Shown one piece after another: positions 55,353-64,000 of a stretch of 64,000 nt of DNA; within the stretch, counting starts at the first letter, position 1, and every line of letters starts with the position of its first letter. Position numbers and translations under genes: made by a program. The notes beneath the pieces are model-generated. The model was given only the letters and a program-made list of their open reading frames with translations, was not told the DNA's origin and made no database searches. The stretch lies in the NCBI RefSeq assembly GCF_002844275.1, contig NZ_NXGX01000002.1, positions 124,001-188,000 of the forward strand, read 5' to 3'. This DNA is from Thalassospira lohafexi (GTDB lineage: Bacteria; Pseudomonadota; Alphaproteobacteria; Rhodospirillales; Thalassospiraceae).

Positions 55353-56549
55353 TTACCTCTCCACCAGAGCCATTTTCTTGTTGAACCAGTTCATAAAAAG
55401 CGAGGTCAACAAGGACAAACCAAGATAGACAGACATGAAGATCGAGATGGCCTCAATCGCCTGACCTGTCTGGTTCATGGTCGTGTTGGAAACGGAAACC
55501 AGATCAGGATACCCGACAGCCACAGCCAAAGAGCTGTTTTTGGTAAGGTTAAGATACTGGTTGGTCAGAGGCGGGATCGCAACACGCATGGATTGTGGCA
55601 AGATCACCTTGCGAAGCGCAACAGAGCGTTTGATGCCAAGGCTGTCGGCCGCTTCCCACTGGCCCGAGGACACTGCTTGAATCCCCGAACGCACGACTTC
55701 TGCAACATAAGTCGACGTATAAACCGTCAAGCCGATCAAAACCGCCATGAATTCCGGTGAGATGTTATATCCACCCTGAATGTTAAAGCCCTTGAGGGCT
55801 GGCGTGCTAAGTTCGGTTGGCGCACCACCGATAAGATAGGCCAGGAAGACAAGGCCGACAAAAATACCAATGCCTGTTAACAGCATCGGGAAGGGTTGTC
55901 CTGTCGCATCCTGACGTTTGGTCGCCCATTTCTTGATGAAATAAATGGCCACAAACGCAATGATCGCGGCAATGCCCATCAATGTATAGGCGTTGTCAGC
56001 CACGGGAACAGGCAAATACATGCCACGCGACGTCAGTAAAACACCCGGTAGGGGCTCAAAGGCATCGCGCGGATGCGGGAACGCTGCCGGAATAAGCGCA
56101 TACCAGAAGAAAAGTTGAAGCAAAACCGGGATGTTACGGAATGTCTCGACATAAACAGTTGCCAGTTTGCGAACGATCCAGTTCGACGACAAGCGGGCAA
56201 CGCCAAAGATAATTCCAATAATCGTGCAAAGGACGATGCCAAGCACCGCAACCTTCACGGTATTGAGAAGACCGACAATCAGTGCCGTCGCGTAATCGCT
56301 TTGCGCACTGTAGTTGATCATTGTCTCGCTGATCTCGAAGGATGCTTCAAGATCGAGGAACCCGTAACCGGTAGAGATGTTCTGTTTTTCAAGATTGTAC
56401 AGGGTGTTGGACACCAGATACCAGCCAGCCAGAATAACAAGGCCGATTGCTATAATCTGATATAAAACCGCACGCACATTCTCGTCATTGAGATAATCGA
56501 CGAGGCTCTTGGAACGAACATCCCCCGGGGCATGTTGAGGCTTACTCAT
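55353..56549 (-). CDS. aapQ: General L-amino-acid ABC importer permease AapQ
   Basis: The 398-residue permease is partner of AapM. It has the motif AADSLGIKRSVALRKVILPQSMRVAIPPLTNQYLNLTKNSSLAVAVGYPDLVS in the coupling loop and a long first half with several extra helices, as in other AapQ proteins. It starts at ATG 56549 behind GAGGGTC. A hairpin with a T-run lies between it and the upstream binding-protein gene. Confidence 0.95.
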   Translation of the reverse strand: MSKPQHAPGDVRSKSLVDYLNDENVRAVLYQIIAIGLVILAGWYLVSNTLYNLEKQNISTGYGFLDLEASFEISETMINYSAQSDYATALIVGLLNTVKVAVLGIVLCTIIGIIFGVARLSSNWIVRKLATVYVETFRNIPVLLQLFFWYALIPAAFPHPRDAFEPLPGVLLTSRGMYLPVPVADNAYTLMGIAAIIAFVAIYFIKKWATKRQDATGQPFPMLLTGIGIFVGLVFLAYLIGGAPTELSTPALKGFNIQGGYNISPEFMAVLIGLTVYTSTYVAEVVRSGIQAVSSGQWEAADSLGIKRSVALRKVILPQSMRVAIPPLTNQYLNLTKNSSLAVAVGYPDLVSVSNTTMNQTGQAIEAISIFMSVYLGLSLLTSLFMNWFNKKMALVER

Positions 56550-56589
56550 ATGACCCTCAGGTGTAGATTGTATCCAATGAATGGGCACC

Positions 56590-56634
56590 TAACGAAAAGC
56601 TCCGCCCATGCGTCAAGGCAGTGGGGCGGAGCTT
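56590..56634 (-). terminator. Intercistronic terminator between aapJ and aapQ
   Basis: On the minus strand an 11-bp stem (AAGCTCCGCCC with GGGCGGAGCTT) is followed by TTCGTT. Partial termination here would give more binding protein than permease. Confidence 0.7.
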
Positions 56635-56664
56635 CGTAGGTTTAGTTAGCCGTTGCTAAGCGAA

Positions 56665-57687
56665 TTAGCGAACCGGCCAAGCGTACTGCAGGCCACCATC
56701 GGTCCACAGAGCGTTCAGACCACGCTCAAGACCAAGTTTCGCGGTAACGTTTTTCTCATAGCTTTCGCCATAGTTACCAACCTGCTTGATGATGTTGTAT
56801 GCCCAAGCTTCATCAAGACCAAGAGCTTCACCCATGCCCGGTGAAACGCCCAGCAGACGCTGGATACCCGGGTTGGTGCTGTTCGCTTTCATGTCGTCAA
56901 CATTTTCCATGGTGACGCCGAATTCTTCAGCTTCAACCATGGCAAGGAATGCCCAACGTGCAACGTCCGACCACTGTTCGTCACCCTGGGCGACAACCGG
57001 GCCGAGCGGCTCTTTAGAAATGATTTCCGGAAGGATCATATAGTCATCCGGGTTTTCAGCCATGGTGGTGCGGATCGAAGCAAGACCCGAAGCATCCGTG
57101 GTGTACACGTCGCAACGACCTGAGAAGAAGGCTGCAGTTGCTTCGTTGATGTTTTCGATCACGACCGGCTCAAAGCTCATGCCTTTTGCACGGAAGTAAT
57201 CAGCAAGGTTCAGCTCGGTGGTGGTACCTGGCTCAACACAGACGGTTGCGCCGTCAAGCTCGGTCGCGCTCGAAACGCCAAGAGCTTTCGGGATCAGGAA
57301 GCCCTGACCGTCATAGTAGTTGATGCCGACAAAAGTCAGACCAAGTTTCGCATCACGGGTCGTGGTTGCAGTGGTGTTACGCGACAGGATGTCGATTTCA
57401 CCAGACTGCAGAGCCGTGAAACGCTGTGCTGCGGTCAGCGGGGTGTACTGCACGCTGTTGGCATCGCCAAGTAACGCTGCTGCGATACCACGGCAAATGT
57501 CAACGTCGATGCCTTCCCACTTGCCTTCAGCGTTGGCAGCAGAGAAACCCGGAAGACCGGTGTTCACGCCACACTGAACGAAACCTTTTGCCTTAATACC
57601 GTCCAGTACTGCACCAGCGTGTGCGTTCTGTGCGGCGATGGCTGCAACAGTCATTGCGCCAGCGGCCAGGATCGTTTGAATTTTCAT
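56665..57687 (-). CDS. aapJ: General L-amino-acid periplasmic binding protein AapJ
   Basis: The 340-residue binding protein of the SBP_bac_3 family has the signal peptide MKIQTILAAGAMTVAAIAAQNAHA. The mature protein has GFVQCGVNTGLPGFSAANAEGKWEGIDVDICRGIAAALLGD and RFTALQSGEIDILSRNTT, both typical of AapJ/BztA. GGGAG lies nine bases before ATG 57687. It leads aapJQMP. Nitrogen control is usual for the family but no NtrC site was identified. Confidence 0.95.
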   Translation of the reverse strand: MKIQTILAAGAMTVAAIAAQNAHAGAVLDGIKAKGFVQCGVNTGLPGFSAANAEGKWEGIDVDICRGIAAALLGDANSVQYTPLTAAQRFTALQSGEIDILSRNTTATTTRDAKLGLTFVGINYYDGQGFLIPKALGVSSATELDGATVCVEPGTTTELNLADYFRAKGMSFEPVVIENINEATAAFFSGRCDVYTTDASGLASIRTTMAENPDDYMILPEIISKEPLGPVVAQGDEQWSDVARWAFLAMVEAEEFGVTMENVDDMKANSTNPGIQRLLGVSPGMGEALGLDEAWAYNIIKQVGNYGESYEKNVTAKLGLERGLNALWTDGGLQYAWPVR

Positions 57688-58156
57688 AAGAAAGAGCTCC
57701 CTTATTAGCAAAGCATTGTTTTTAGCTTTTGTGCCACCCTGAATATGCGTTTCGGCATATCCATCAGTCCAAAACTTAATCGGACAGCCAAAATAAGAAA
57801 TTTTAGGCCGCCATGTGTCAAGTATGAAAAGTTTTCAGTGTCCACCCATACTGTCAAATAAGCAGTAAAATCAGCTGTTTTTACCCCCTAGCGACGCTTT
57901 AAGCAGGGGCAGGTGATGCGCGTAAATTAGTAGAAAATTGTGTTTTTTCAATCGCTTGATGAATTCATTCGTTGAATGTTCGCTAAAGTAGGAAAATGCA
58001 CGAACTTTTTTTCGTAATGTTAACGACAGTGATTAAAAATATGCCACATCAGGTTCATGATTAAAAAATAAACACTGTTGCGATGCGGAATCGGAGTTTG
58101 TGATCATTCATTCTAATCTTTCCCAGATGGACGGGATGTGCACGGGGCAAAAGAAA
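57688..58156. other. Intergenic region upstream of aapJ
   Basis: This stretch of about 470 bases is AT-rich with many A and T runs. It must contain the aapJ promoter. I found no open frame with coding character and no clear palindrome or repeat. Confidence 0.6.
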
Positions 58157-58180
58157 ACCCCCGCCGGTTAGGGCAGGGGT
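58150..58180 (-). terminator. Terminator of the acetoacetyl-CoA synthetase gene
   Basis: On the minus strand a 9-bp stem (ACCCCTGCC with GGCGGGGGT, loop CTAACC) is followed by TTTTCTTTTG, six bases after the stop. Confidence 0.85.
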
Positions 58181-58185
58181 AAAAT

Positions 58186-60138
58186 TCAGCTTTTCAGTTC
58201 ACCAAGATTGGAAAATAATTCCAGTGCTGTCGGGTTTGCTAGGGCTTCCTGATTTTTAACCGGCCTCCCATGGACCACATCACGTACCGCAAGCTCGGTT
58301 ATCTTGCCCGACTTGGTGCGTGGAATGTCTGCCACGGCAATGACCTTGGCGGGGACGTGTCGGGGCGTACAGTTGGCCCGTATCTGCTTCTTGATCTTGT
58401 CGATAAGTGCGGTATCCAACACGTTGTTTTCGCGCAGCACAACGAACAGGATCACTCGAACGTCATTATCCCATTCCTGACCAATGACAATCGATTCCTG
58501 AATTTCAGGCAGCATTTCCACCTGTCGGTAAATCTCGGCGGTGCCAATTCGAACGCCACCCGGGTTCAGGGTTGCGTCGGATCGGCCGTAAATCACCATG
58601 CCGCCCTCATCATCAAGTTCGACATAATCGCCGTGACACCAGATGTTCTCGAATTTATCGAAATAGGCGCTGTGATATCGCGATCCATCCGGATCATTCC
58701 AGAAACCAACCGGCATCGATGGGAACGGTTTGGTACAGACCAACTCACCTTTTTCATTGCGAACCGGTTTGCCGTCGTCATCAAAAACATCGACAGCAAC
58801 GCCAAGGGCACGTGTTTGAATAACTCCGCGCTTAACAGGCAGGACAGGCGAGGCCAGCACAAAGCAGCCAAGGATGTCTGTGCCGCCTGAAATCGACGCC
58901 AGATGAATGTCATTTTTAATGTCGCGATAGACATAATCAAAGCTTTCCGGCGCCAATGGCGATCCGGTTGACGTCATTGCGCGCACACTTGACAGGTCAT
59001 GGGTTTCACGCGGCTTGAGATCGGCCTTGGCCAGTGCATCAATATATTTGGCAGACGTCCCAAACAGGGTCATGCGTTCCGCATCGGCATAGTCAAACAG
59101 GATGTTTCCACTTGGATAGAACGGGGAACCGTCATACAGCAGCAAGGTCGCACCGGCCGCCAGTCCTGCCATCAACCAGTTCCACATCATCCAGCCACAT
59201 GTGGTGAAATAAAACACACGGTCACCGGGCGCTACATCACAGTGCAGAACATGTTCGGATACCTGTTTAAGAAGCGTGCCGCCGGTCCCATGCACAATGC
59301 ATTTTGGTTTACCGGTCGTGCCCGATGAAAACATCACATATAGCGGATGATTGAATTCGACCTGTTCGAAAACGATCGTCTCAGTGCGAAATGGTGCAAC
59401 GAAATCATCATAGGAAATTCCGCCGCGGATCCCGGTGGTGTTGGTGCCATCGAATGCATAAGGAACAATGACAACCTTCTTGAGGCTATCGATGCGGTCC
59501 ACAACATCTCGGACCTTTTCGCGGATGTCATGCTGCTTGCCATTATAATGGTAGCCATCCACCGTGATCATGATGGCGGGTTCGATTTGCCCAAACCGGT
59601 CAACCACACCCTGTACGCCAAAGTCAGGGGAGGCCGATGACCACGTCGCACCAATCGTCGCGGTTGCAAGCATCGCGACAACGGTTTCATTCATGTTGGG
59701 CATATAGCCACATACGCGGTCGCCTTTGACAACACCCTCGGCGCGCAAAGCTTGCGAGAATTTTGAAACAGCGATGTTGAGCTCGGCCCAGGACATGCGC
59801 GATTTGACTTTATCTTCGCCCCAGAACACCAGTGCATCGCTGTCGTCATCGCGCACCAGCAGGTTTTCAGCAAAATTCAGGCGCGCATCGGGGAAAAACT
59901 GTGCGCCGGGCATCTTGTCGCCATCAATCAGGATGCGCTCGCCCCAGCTTTCTGCCTTAAGCCCAGTATATTCAATAATGGCAGGCCAGAATGCCTCGAT
60001 GTCATCAACCGACCAATCATACAGGGCTGTGACGCTCTGCAGGTTGAGCCCATGCTTGTCGTTCACCCAGCGGCGGAAGCGGGTGACATTCGCATTTTCG
60101 ATACGGTCTTTCGCAGGTTGCCAAAGTAAGTCGCTCAT
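58186..60138 (-). CDS. aacS: Acetoacetyl-CoA synthetase
   Basis: This AMP-forming ligase activates acetoacetate to acetoacetyl-CoA for ketone-body or polyhydroxybutyrate use. The 650-residue protein has the ANL motifs MFSSGTTGKPKCIVHG, GWMMWNWLMAGLAAGATLLLYDGSPFYP, STGSPLAPESFDYVY, YGRSDATLNPGGVRIGTAEIYR and a C-terminal PRTKSGKITELAVRD with the acylation-type Lys. The length and the DWSVDDIEAFW start distinguish it from acetyl-CoA synthetase. GAGG lies eight bases before ATG 60138. A PdhR/FadR-like palindrome lies 136 bases upstream. Confidence 0.93.
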   Translation of the reverse strand: MSDLLWQPAKDRIENANVTRFRRWVNDKHGLNLQSVTALYDWSVDDIEAFWPAIIEYTGLKAESWGERILIDGDKMPGAQFFPDARLNFAENLLVRDDDSDALVFWGEDKVKSRMSWAELNIAVSKFSQALRAEGVVKGDRVCGYMPNMNETVVAMLATATIGATWSSASPDFGVQGVVDRFGQIEPAIMITVDGYHYNGKQHDIREKVRDVVDRIDSLKKVVIVPYAFDGTNTTGIRGGISYDDFVAPFRTETIVFEQVEFNHPLYVMFSSGTTGKPKCIVHGTGGTLLKQVSEHVLHCDVAPGDRVFYFTTCGWMMWNWLMAGLAAGATLLLYDGSPFYPSGNILFDYADAERMTLFGTSAKYIDALAKADLKPRETHDLSSVRAMTSTGSPLAPESFDYVYRDIKNDIHLASISGGTDILGCFVLASPVLPVKRGVIQTRALGVAVDVFDDDGKPVRNEKGELVCTKPFPSMPVGFWNDPDGSRYHSAYFDKFENIWCHGDYVELDDEGGMVIYGRSDATLNPGGVRIGTAEIYRQVEMLPEIQESIVIGQEWDNDVRVILFVVLRENNVLDTALIDKIKKQIRANCTPRHVPAKVIAVADIPRTKSGKITELAVRDVVHGRPVKNQEALANPTALELFSNLGELKS

Positions 60139-60559
60139 GATGTGTCCTCTGTTTCCTGCCAATGTCTGGTTTTCGGTGCGGCGCATCGTTTATCTGGCGC
60201 TAAATTGGTATCTCGTTACCGCTTTTTACGGCTAAAAATATTGCACTTCAAGAACAGTGACAAGGAAGTCCATAATTGGTAATACCAATTTCTGGATATT
60301 TTTTAAAGTTATCTGTTATTATCGTGTGCTTAGAGTTCTGTTTTTAAACATATATTTGATCGATTTATGTGATGAAAAATAGTTTGGTGATTGTGGCCTG
60401 AAATCTGACAGATTGATAATAATATAACCGAAATGGGTGTATTTTTGTTTCTTCATGATTCGTCGTCTTGGTGATTTCAGGCCAAATACGCAAAATTTCT
60501 TGCGCTTGCGACAGGGCGTACTAGGTTGGCGGGGCACCGAGCAAAAAGGGAGACTGGTC
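60139..60559. other. Divergent intergenic region between aacS and moaB
   Basis: The 421-base region is AT-rich, especially 60300–60450. It contains the palindrome at 60274–60290. A frame open upstream of moaB shows no coding character. Promoters for both genes are expected here. Confidence 0.6.
60274..60290. promoter_or_regulatory. PdhR/FadR-type operator candidate upstream of aacS
   Basis: AATTGGTAATACCAATT is a perfect 8-bp inverted repeat around one base. It matches the pattern recognised by GntR-family regulators of the PdhR/LldR type (ATTGGTnnnACCAAT). The likely target is aacS. The regulator gene is not in the window. Confidence 0.6.
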
Positions 60560-61090
60560 TTGGCTGGGATTGATGAAAGTCGCGCGTTTGTACCGATTAA
60601 TATTGCCGTCCTGACGGTCAGCGACACCCGTACCCAATCCAATGATACATCTGGCGATATTCTTGCCGAACGTATCGTGCAGAAGGGGCATTGTGTCATT
60701 GATCGCAAAATCCTGCCCGATGATCAGGACAGTCTTGTGGCGCAACTCGACGCCTGGTGCGACGCGCCTGATGTTGATGTGATCATCACAACTGGCGGGA
60801 CCGGCGTGACCGGCCGTGACGTGACGGTCGAAGCCCATCGTCGGCTGTATGAAAAGGAAATCCCGGGATTTGGCGAATTGTTCCGTTGGCTTTCGTTTAA
60901 AACAATCGGGACCTCAACCGTTCAATCGCGCGCAACAGCAGGCGTGTGCCGCGGGACGTATATGTTTGCGCTGCCCGGTTCAACTGGCGCCTGTAAGGAT
61001 GCGTGGGATGATATTTTACACTATCAACTCGATATCCGTCATCGCCCGTGTAATTTCGTTGAATTGATGCCGCGCCTGACCGAGGTTTAA
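60560..61090 (+). CDS. moaB: Molybdenum cofactor biosynthesis protein MoaB
   Basis: The 176-residue MogA/MoaB-fold protein is involved in molybdopterin adenylylation. It has [42 protein letters not shown] and the ending [29 protein letters not shown] with the nucleotide-binding PGST loop. I choose a TTG start at 60560 ([12 protein letters not shown]) because GGGAG lies seven bases upstream and the length then fits the family. The longer ATG frame from 60437 adds 41 residues of basic, unfamiliar sequence. Confidence 0.93.
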   Translation: MAGIDESRAFVPINIAVLTVSDTRTQSNDTSGDILAERIVQKGHCVIDRKILPDDQDSLVAQLDAWCDAPDVDVIITTGGTGVTGRDVTVEAHRRLYEKEIPGFGELFRWLSFKTIGTSTVQSRATAGVCRGTYMFALPGSTGACKDAWDDILHYQLDIRHRPCNFVELMPRLTEV

Positions 61091-61160
61091 GCCGTCGTCC
61101 GTCCCCAGTGTGCGATGCCCGTCAGGGTGTTGCATCCCTCCGATCCAAACAGGAAGCCCC

Positions 61161-61940
61161 ATGGAATTCATCACCGACCCGTTCTTTTATGCTGTTGGTA
61201 TCCCCGCAGTTCTGATTGCAGGCGTATCAAAAAGCGGCTTTGGCGGCGGGTTGGGGGTCATGGCCGTTCCCTTGATGGCGCTTGCGGTATCGCCGCAGGC
61301 TGCTGCGGCCATCATGTTGCCAATCCTGTGCATGATGGATCTCGCCAATGTCTGGGCCTATCGGAAACGCTGGGATCGTCGCAACATGATGATCCTTGTC
61401 CCTGCCGCCCTGGTTGGCATTCTGGTTGGAACCTTGTCGTTTAGCTATCTGAGCATTGCAGCGGTAAAACTGATCATTGCGGCCATCGCGATCATCTTTA
61501 CGCTTGATCACTGGCTGCGCGGCAAGAATGCCGGCGACACGCCCAAGCCCGCGACATGGGGCAAGGGGACGGTGCTTGGCGGGTTGGCTGGTTTTACCAG
61601 CTTTGTGGCCCATGCAGGCGGGCCACCCGTATCGATGTTTTTATTGCCGCAACGCATGGATAAATCGGTCTTTGTCGGAACGACGGTAATGTTCTTTATC
61701 GTTGTGAACTACGTCAAGCTAATCCCGTACTGGTTTCTTGGGCAGTTTGATGCCTCAAACCTTGGTACGGCGGCCCTGTTGATCCCGGTGGCACTGTTTG
61801 GCACATGGCTTGGGCTTTGGGCGCATGACAAGGTCAATGTCGTGGTATTCTACCGCGTTTGCTATGGCCTGCTTTTTGTGACCGGGCTTAAGCTTTTGTG
61901 GGATGGGGTGACGCACTTCATTTCGGTTGGCGCGGTTTAA
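61161..61940 (+). CDS. TauE/SafE-family sulfite exporter-like protein
   Basis: The 259-residue membrane protein has about eight helices and the family's two similar halves. Motifs are VLIAGVSKSGFGGGLGVMAVPLMAL near the start and GGLAGFTSFVAHAGGPPVSMFLLPQ in the middle. The family exports sulfite, sulfoacetate or other organosulfur anions; the substrate is not known. AGGAAG precedes ATG 61161. It follows moaB by 70 bases and may be co-transcribed. Confidence 0.88.
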   Translation: MEFITDPFFYAVGIPAVLIAGVSKSGFGGGLGVMAVPLMALAVSPQAAAAIMLPILCMMDLANVWAYRKRWDRRNMMILVPAALVGILVGTLSFSYLSIAAVKLIIAAIAIIFTLDHWLRGKNAGDTPKPATWGKGTVLGGLAGFTSFVAHAGGPPVSMFLLPQRMDKSVFVGTTVMFFIVVNYVKLIPYWFLGQFDASNLGTAALLIPVALFGTWLGLWAHDKVNVVVFYRVCYGLLFVTGLKLLWDGVTHFISVGAV

Positions 61941-62208
61941 GCAAGGCGCCCCAACCGGCGTCTTCGGTCGCCCTTGGTCTGTTCCGATTTTCAAAGAGAA
62001 CATGAACACTTCTGCGGTTTGGATCGTTCACCTATCCATACGTCGCATAGGGTGCTGATCTGACGGCGAACATATCGGTTGTTTACGGTTGGTGATAACT
62101 GCATTAAGAGTTTTTCTGCTGATAAAATAACCAGAAAAAATGGCTGATTAAAATAAACACAAGCCAAAAGCTGGAGGAGACGGGTGTGCATCGAGGAGCT
62201 TGGTTTAA

Positions 62209-63228
62209 ATGCCAGAAAGAATTCTGCAGGTGGCAACGGACATGTCCGGGCAGGCCAACGAAAAAATAACCGAAATCAAGGCTGTTACGCGCGCAACACG
62301 AACGCTGGCACTCAACGCCTTGATCGAGGCGGCCCGGGCCGGTGATGTTGGTCGCGGCTTTGGGGTTGTCGCCAATGAGGTCAAGGATATCTCGCAGCGC
62401 GTCACCATAATCACCGAAGAGCTTGAGAAAATGTTTCTCGATCTCGCCTTTGATCTTGAGCGGACAGCACAAACCGCGCGCGGGGATCGATTTGCCGATC
62501 TTGCGCGTTATGCGGTCGAACTGATGGATCGCAATTTGTACGAACGATCCTGTGATGTGCGCTGGTGGGCAACGGATGCAGCCGTGGTCGATGTTTGTGA
62601 GCATGCGCATGATGATGCGATAGCGGCGCGCGCGTCTGAACGACTGGGCGTGATCCTTGATTCCTACACCGTCTATCTTGATCTTTGGGTTGCCGACCGT
62701 GATGGCAATATCATCGCCAACGGACGCCCGAATGAGTATCGCCTCAAAGGTGTAAATATCTCAGATCAGAAATGGTTTCAGGATGCGCTGCGTTGTCGCG
62801 ACGGCGGGCAATATGCGGTTGCCGACGTGGCGCGCAACAGTCAACTCCGCGATGCCGCAACCCCGACATATGCGACGGCTGTGCGCAAGAATGGTGCCGC
62901 ACATGGTGAGGTTATTGGTGTTATGGGGGTGTTTTTTGATTGGGAAAGTCAGGCACCCATGATCGTAAAATCATTGAATTTCAATGATGAAGAACGTGAA
63001 CGCACCCGGGTTTTGTTGATTGATGTCCACAATCGGATATTGGCCGCCTCCGATGATAAGGGCGTTCTCACGGAGAAATTTGACCTTAAGGTCGATGACC
63101 CTGCAATCGGCTCATACCTTCTTGAGGATAAATCCCTTGTCGCCTATGCGTTGACCCCCGGCTATGAAACATATCAGGGGCTTGGGTGGCGCGGTGTTAT
63201 TGTGCAGGCACCCAAACCAGTGAAATAG
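62209..63228 (+). CDS. Soluble protein with chemoreceptor-tip and Cache segments in reversed order
   Basis: The 339-residue protein begins with a short methyl-accepting chemotaxis segment. Residues 33–62 contain the conserved tip ALNALIEAARAGDVGRGFGVVANEVKDIS and 63–90 its return helix. The C-terminal part is a double Cache-like sensor: VYLDLWVADRDGNIIANG, the GVNISDQKWFQDALRCRDG signature, GEVIGVMGVFFDW, and a second β-hairpin LLIDVHNRILAASDDKG. There is no signal peptide or membrane segment, so the sensor is cytoplasmic, unlike ordinary Cache receptors. An in-frame TAA lies directly before the ATG and GAGGAG precedes it, so the protein is not a truncated receptor. It may bind the CheA/CheW array. 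Confidence 0.88.
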   Translation: MPERILQVATDMSGQANEKITEIKAVTRATRTLALNALIEAARAGDVGRGFGVVANEVKDISQRVTIITEELEKMFLDLAFDLERTAQTARGDRFADLARYAVELMDRNLYERSCDVRWWATDAAVVDVCEHAHDDAIAARASERLGVILDSYTVYLDLWVADRDGNIIANGRPNEYRLKGVNISDQKWFQDALRCRDGGQYAVADVARNSQLRDAATPTYATAVRKNGAAHGEVIGVMGVFFDWESQAPMIVKSLNFNDEERERTRVLLIDVHNRILAASDDKGVLTEKFDLKVDDPAIGSYLLEDKSLVAYALTPGYETYQGLGWRGVIVQAPKPVK

Positions 63229-63258
63229 CATTCAGGGCTCTTTATGTGCGACGTTGTG

Positions 63259-63293
63259 AAACAGGCTCCCTTGTTTGGGGGCCTGTTTTTTTT
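63259..63293 (+). terminator. Terminator after the Cache/MCP gene
   Basis: The stem AAACAGGCTCCC / GGGGGCCTGTTT with loop TTGTTT has a slight bulge and is followed by TTTTT. Confidence 0.85.
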
Positions 63294-63418
63294 ATGTCCC
63301 GGCCCTGCAACGGGAACCACCTGAAATGGTTCATGCTTGTCTAATGCCCGCAAAGGCGATAGCGATATAAGCAGATTATCGATAAATTGTTTTTGATGCG
63401 AATGGCGGAGAACTTCGA

Positions 63419-64000
63419 TTGGCGCTGATTTTGGCAAAGCTTGCAGTTTCGATTGGCGTGGTGCTGGGCCTGTCGATGCTGGCGGAACGTGCCGGGCCAC
63501 GTGTGGCCGGTGTCTTGGCTGGATATCCGCTGGGAACGGCAATCCTGCTGTATTTCATCGGGATTGAGCAGGGGATCGATTTTGCCAGTAAAAGTGCGGT
63601 CTATGCCTTTCCCGGTCTGATCGCGACCTTATCGTTTCTGTATGCGTATTTTCTGGCGTCGCGCCGCTGCACGCAGCTTCCTGTCTTGCCGCAAATATTG
63701 CTGTGTTCGCTATGCGCCTTTGCAGCCTTCCTTGGCGTGTCCTGGCTGTTCCAACTGACCGAAATGTCCTTGACGCAGGCGGCGATCATTCTGCTGGTGG
63801 CGATGTTTGTTGCCCTCATCCTGTTTCGAAAAATCGAAAATGAAAGCATCCTGAACCGTGTGCGCCTGACAAAAAGCGTTGTGCTGTTGCGCGCTGCTCT
63901 GGCGTCACTGATTGTTTTGATCATTAGTGGCCTTGCCGCATGGATCGGCCCGCGTTGGTCGGGGTTACTGTCGGGGTTCCCGGTGACGCTGTATCCGATC
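63419..64000 (+). CDS. Membrane protein with internal repeat, 5' part (continues beyond window)
   Basis: The visible 194 codons encode about six hydrophobic helices. Two related segments enclose them: ERAGPRVAGVLAGYPLGTAI near residue 23 and WIGPRWSGLLSGFPVTLYPI at the window end. This points to a duplicated half-unit, as in many small transporters. I do not recognise the family or substrate. The start is TTG 63419, with GGAG eight bases upstream; the frame has a stop 112 codons-free only from 63386, so no ATG is available. The 3' end lies outside. Confidence 0.75.
   Translation, partial: MALILAKLAVSIGVVLGLSMLAERAGPRVAGVLAGYPLGTAILLYFIGIEQGIDFASKSAVYAFPGLIATLSFLYAYFLASRRCTQLPVLPQILLCSLCAFAAFLGVSWLFQLTEMSLTQAAIILLVAMFVALILFRKIENESILNRVRLTKSVVLLRAALASLIVLIISGLAAWIGPRWSGLLSGFPVTLYPI

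Noticed and set aside
1..64000. CRISPR arrays, transposases, phage genes, rRNA
   Set aside because: None was seen on reading both strands; no regularly spaced repeats or recognisable mobile-element proteins are present.

Overview
The window looks like chromosomal DNA of a free-living, probably marine alphaproteobacterium of the Rhodospirillales, with Thalassospira as the best guess. This rests on moderate GC, the block pyrB–pyrC'–plsY–dprA–topA–rnr, an Aap-type general amino-acid transporter, and proteins with alphaproteobacterial character. The taxon is an inference from gene content, not from a marker search. No phage, insertion sequence, integrase or CRISPR array was seen.

Layout. (1) 1–8231, minus strand: pyrimidine synthesis (pyrB and a dihydroorotase homologue lacking its metal ligands), phospholipid synthesis (plsY), DNA uptake (dprA), topoisomerase I (topA) and the 5' part of RNase R (rnr), read as one block with internal terminators. 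(2) 8388–10982: an AEC carrier, a glyoxalase-like protein and ruvX. (3) 11271–16565: a polyamine-type ABC importer (ATPase, binding protein, two permeases) whose permeases both carry extra domains. (4) 16697–20147: a tiny unannotated gene, then gatCAB for tRNA amidation. (5) 20323–27870: accessory genes. These are an AT-rich orphan lipoprotein between two look-alike terminators, an FMN reductase, an AraC regulator divergent from an Fsr-type efflux pump, a DJ-1/PfpI protein divergent from a LysR gene broken by a nonsense codon, thymidine kinase, and the argO/argP pair. (6) 28006–31624: pqiABC, an MCE lipid-transport system. (7) 31910–38795: a large unknown protein, a GlxA-type regulator, an MFS carrier, tRNA-Ser(GCT), a CigR-like secreted protein, a stand-alone Lrp sensor domain and a PfkB kinase.

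(8) 38947–49613 is a nucleoside scavenging region. A periplasmic 5'-nucleotidase (minus strand) lies beside a plus-strand operon made of a BMP binding protein, a double ATPase, two permeases, a second BMP protein, cdd, a purine nucleoside phosphorylase and deoA. Nucleotides would be dephosphorylated outside, nucleosides imported by the BMP system and then split inside the cell. The 611-base space between the two units holds two possible folded RNA elements. (9) 49672–60138: a GMC oxidoreductase, a DeoR regulator with a nearby palindrome, an orphan Mla-type ATPase with both key catalytic residues replaced, aapJQMP, and acetoacetyl-CoA synthetase with a PdhR/FadR-like palindrome upstream. (10) 60560–64000: moaB, a TauE/SafE exporter, a soluble protein with chemoreceptor-tip and Cache segments in reversed order, and the start of an internally repeated membrane protein.

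The points most worth a second look are the degenerate Mla ATPase, the leader RNA candidates, the reversed Cache/MCP protein, the expanded permeases, the inactive-looking dihydroorotase, the broken LysR gene and the 42–52 codon gene before gatC.
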